Shown here: piece by piece, positions 62,727 to 64,000 of the stretch | Layout: the number at the start of each line of letters is the position of its first letter | Numbering within the stretch: the first letter of the stretch is position 1 | Assembly: GCA_948099385.1 (NCBI GenBank) | Contig: CANUEZ040000024.1 | Location: 27,253,001 to 27,317,000, forward strand | From: Fasciola hepatica | Lineage: Eukaryota > Platyhelminthes > Trematoda > Plagiorchiida > Fasciolidae | Length of the DNA stretch: 64,000 nt | Direction of reading: 5' to 3' | Notes under the pieces: generated by a model | What the model saw: only the letters and a program-made list of their open reading frames with translations | What the model was told of the DNA's origin: nothing | The model's database searches: none | Made by a program: the position numbers and the translations under genes

Positions 62727-62903
62727 CTTGCACATGAATGTAATGTAAGAGATATATCCACTAGCCACAAAAGCCCACTGCATTATTAGAGATAACCGGC
62801 AACCAGACCTTGAGACTTGGAGTGGAGAACAACATAACGTCTCAACAGGTCAGGTGTGGTAACGAGCCGAACGACAGTGGACTGCTGTCTATCATCTAAT
62901 ATT
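62727..62903 (-). repeat. SINE family S, headless fragment
   Basis: Corresponds to the body and 3' part of 47380-47642 without the tRNA-like head. Confidence 0.75.
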
Positions 62904-62945
62904 CGTCTGAGGTTGACGATTTTCGCATTCTACATTATCAAGGAA

Positions 62946-63200
62946 CACCGGTGGTGATCGAGTGGTTTAAAGCGTTTGATTACCACATCGGAGGTCCGAA
63001 GTTCGCATCCCCACCATCACGGGTTACTTTGGTGGTAGACTGTCCGGCTCGTCATCACACCTGACCTATTAAGACTTTAAGTGGTTCTCAACTCCAAATC
63101 TCAGTGTCTGGCAGCTGGTTAACCCCAGTAGTGCAGTGAGCCTTCGTGGATGTATGGTATATTTTCCTTCCAGTGCACTCATGCACAAGCATGTACCAAA
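62946..63200 (+). repeat. tRNA-derived SINE (family S), copy 2
   Basis: tRNA-like head (GATCGAGTGGTTTAAAGCG, B box AAGTTCGCATCCC) and the full body shared with 47380-47642. It interrupts the diverged intron 8-like sequence: similarity to 28119 and to about 28131 resumes on either side. Confidence 0.8.
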
Positions 63201-63284
63201 AAAAGAAACAACACATATTGAGAAAACAGACCAACGCATCTCAAATCAATGATATTCGGGGTTTCGTGGCACCGGCGAACGTGA

Positions 63285-63900
63285 ACCGCGCTGAAGAAGT
63301 TCCTTTGCTTGTGTCACATAATGCAGTGGGGAGGCACTCCAGTACGGGAACGTGACGAAAGCATATGTGTAAGAGCTTCTTCTGGTTTGTGACGTGAGAC
63401 CTGATTGTCCCTTCGGTTATGTTCGATGTTTACTGGTGTTCAATTATTGATCCACTTTTCGGATTAGGTCCCCAGCCTCACGCACCCAGTGGAGCCAGCG
63501 GAACGTGGATGAGGCAGTACCCTACAGACTGGGGCTTGTCTGGCTTGGGCTGCCCAATAAGGTGTGATTACTTCTCCCATTGTCGAGAGGAACCCCAGGT
63601 ACTCAACTCCTACGTTCATTTAGTGGAGACTTCTCGACCAGTAGATTGCTTCTCTTCGTCTTTCTTCGCTGGAGTGTCCTCTCTAGGAACACCGCGGTTC
63701 AAACGAGATGTTGCCTATTAACTGAGTGGGAGAGACTGAACTTCGTTTGACCTCTACTCATCGGTCGGCCAGGAATGGTTGCATCTCGGACTTCAGGAAG
63801 CTATCCTGCGAAGCACTATGGGTCATGGAGGCACACAAGCCATCACACCACGTCAACGCGCATTCTAGTCGTGATGGCTCAACTAATGTAAGTTTCCCAA
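63285..63900 (+). repeat. Interspersed repeat R, copy 3 (diverged)
   Basis: Same orientation as 47790-48440; shares the AACTTCGT..GACCTCTAC and CATTCTAGTCGTGATGG-type blocks, but with many substitutions. Confidence 0.7.
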
Positions 63901-64000
63901 CTCAGACATCGTTATGAAGTAACCGACTTCAATCATCCGCATAATGTTACACACTGCAGCGACCGACACAAGCAACACATTTCTCAATTGTGGTGTTCTG

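Overview
The window reads as flatworm nuclear DNA, most probably a digenean fluke. The basis is the repeat mix (degenerate RTE-type and CR1-type non-LTR elements, a CsRn1-like Ty3/Gypsy element, a Penelope-like GIY-YIG fragment, tRNA-derived SINEs) around one large intron-rich gene. The moderate base composition looks more like liver or lung flukes than the AT-rich schistosomes. The assignment is inference; no species can be named from the sequence alone.

One gene dominates. On the minus strand, 61532 down to 13244, fifteen exons can be joined with canonical GT/AG ends, and every exon-exon phase agrees. They give a reading frame of 4,725 nt (1,574 codons plus stop). The product is an NSD-family histone H3 lysine-36 methyltransferase with the family's domain order: PWWP1 (exons 2-4), PHD1 to PHD3 (exons 6-9), PWWP2 (exon 9), AWS, SET and post-SET (exons 11-13) and the C-terminal PHD/C5HCH zinc module (exons 13-15). 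Exons 9-12 are packed into 2 kb. The other introns are 1.7-6.8 kb and most carry transposon debris.

Layout. 1-13.2 kb: downstream flank, holding a decayed RTE copy (1315-4216) and otherwise nothing recognisable. 13.2-22.5 kb: exons 15-13, with an RTE remnant, a second RTE family and a CsRn1-like Gypsy element in introns 14 and 13. 22.5-29 kb: exons 13-8, the catalytic core. 29-35.6 kb: exons 8-6, with a CR1-like element in intron 7. 35.6-43.1 kb: exons 6-4, with RTE copy 2 starting in a 101-bp palindrome, then simple repeats. 43-49.3 kb: exons 4-3, with a Penelope fragment, a 363-bp inverted repeat and a SINE. 49-56.3 kb: exons 3-2, with an RTE endonuclease/RT fragment and a 595-bp inverted repeat. 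56.3-61.5 kb: exons 2-1, with RTE copy 3. 61.5-64 kb: upstream flank, including a 939-bp near-perfect duplicate of intron 8 plus the first 24 bp of exon 9.

I see no bacterial-type operon, CRISPR array or new multi-gene system. The most interesting signals are the intron 8 duplicate, which looks like a gene-conversion tract in an older duplication; near-identical inverted retroelement copies in introns of one transcript, which could pair and affect splicing; very long zinc-finger loops in this NSD protein; and three RTE copies that share the same inactivating stop.
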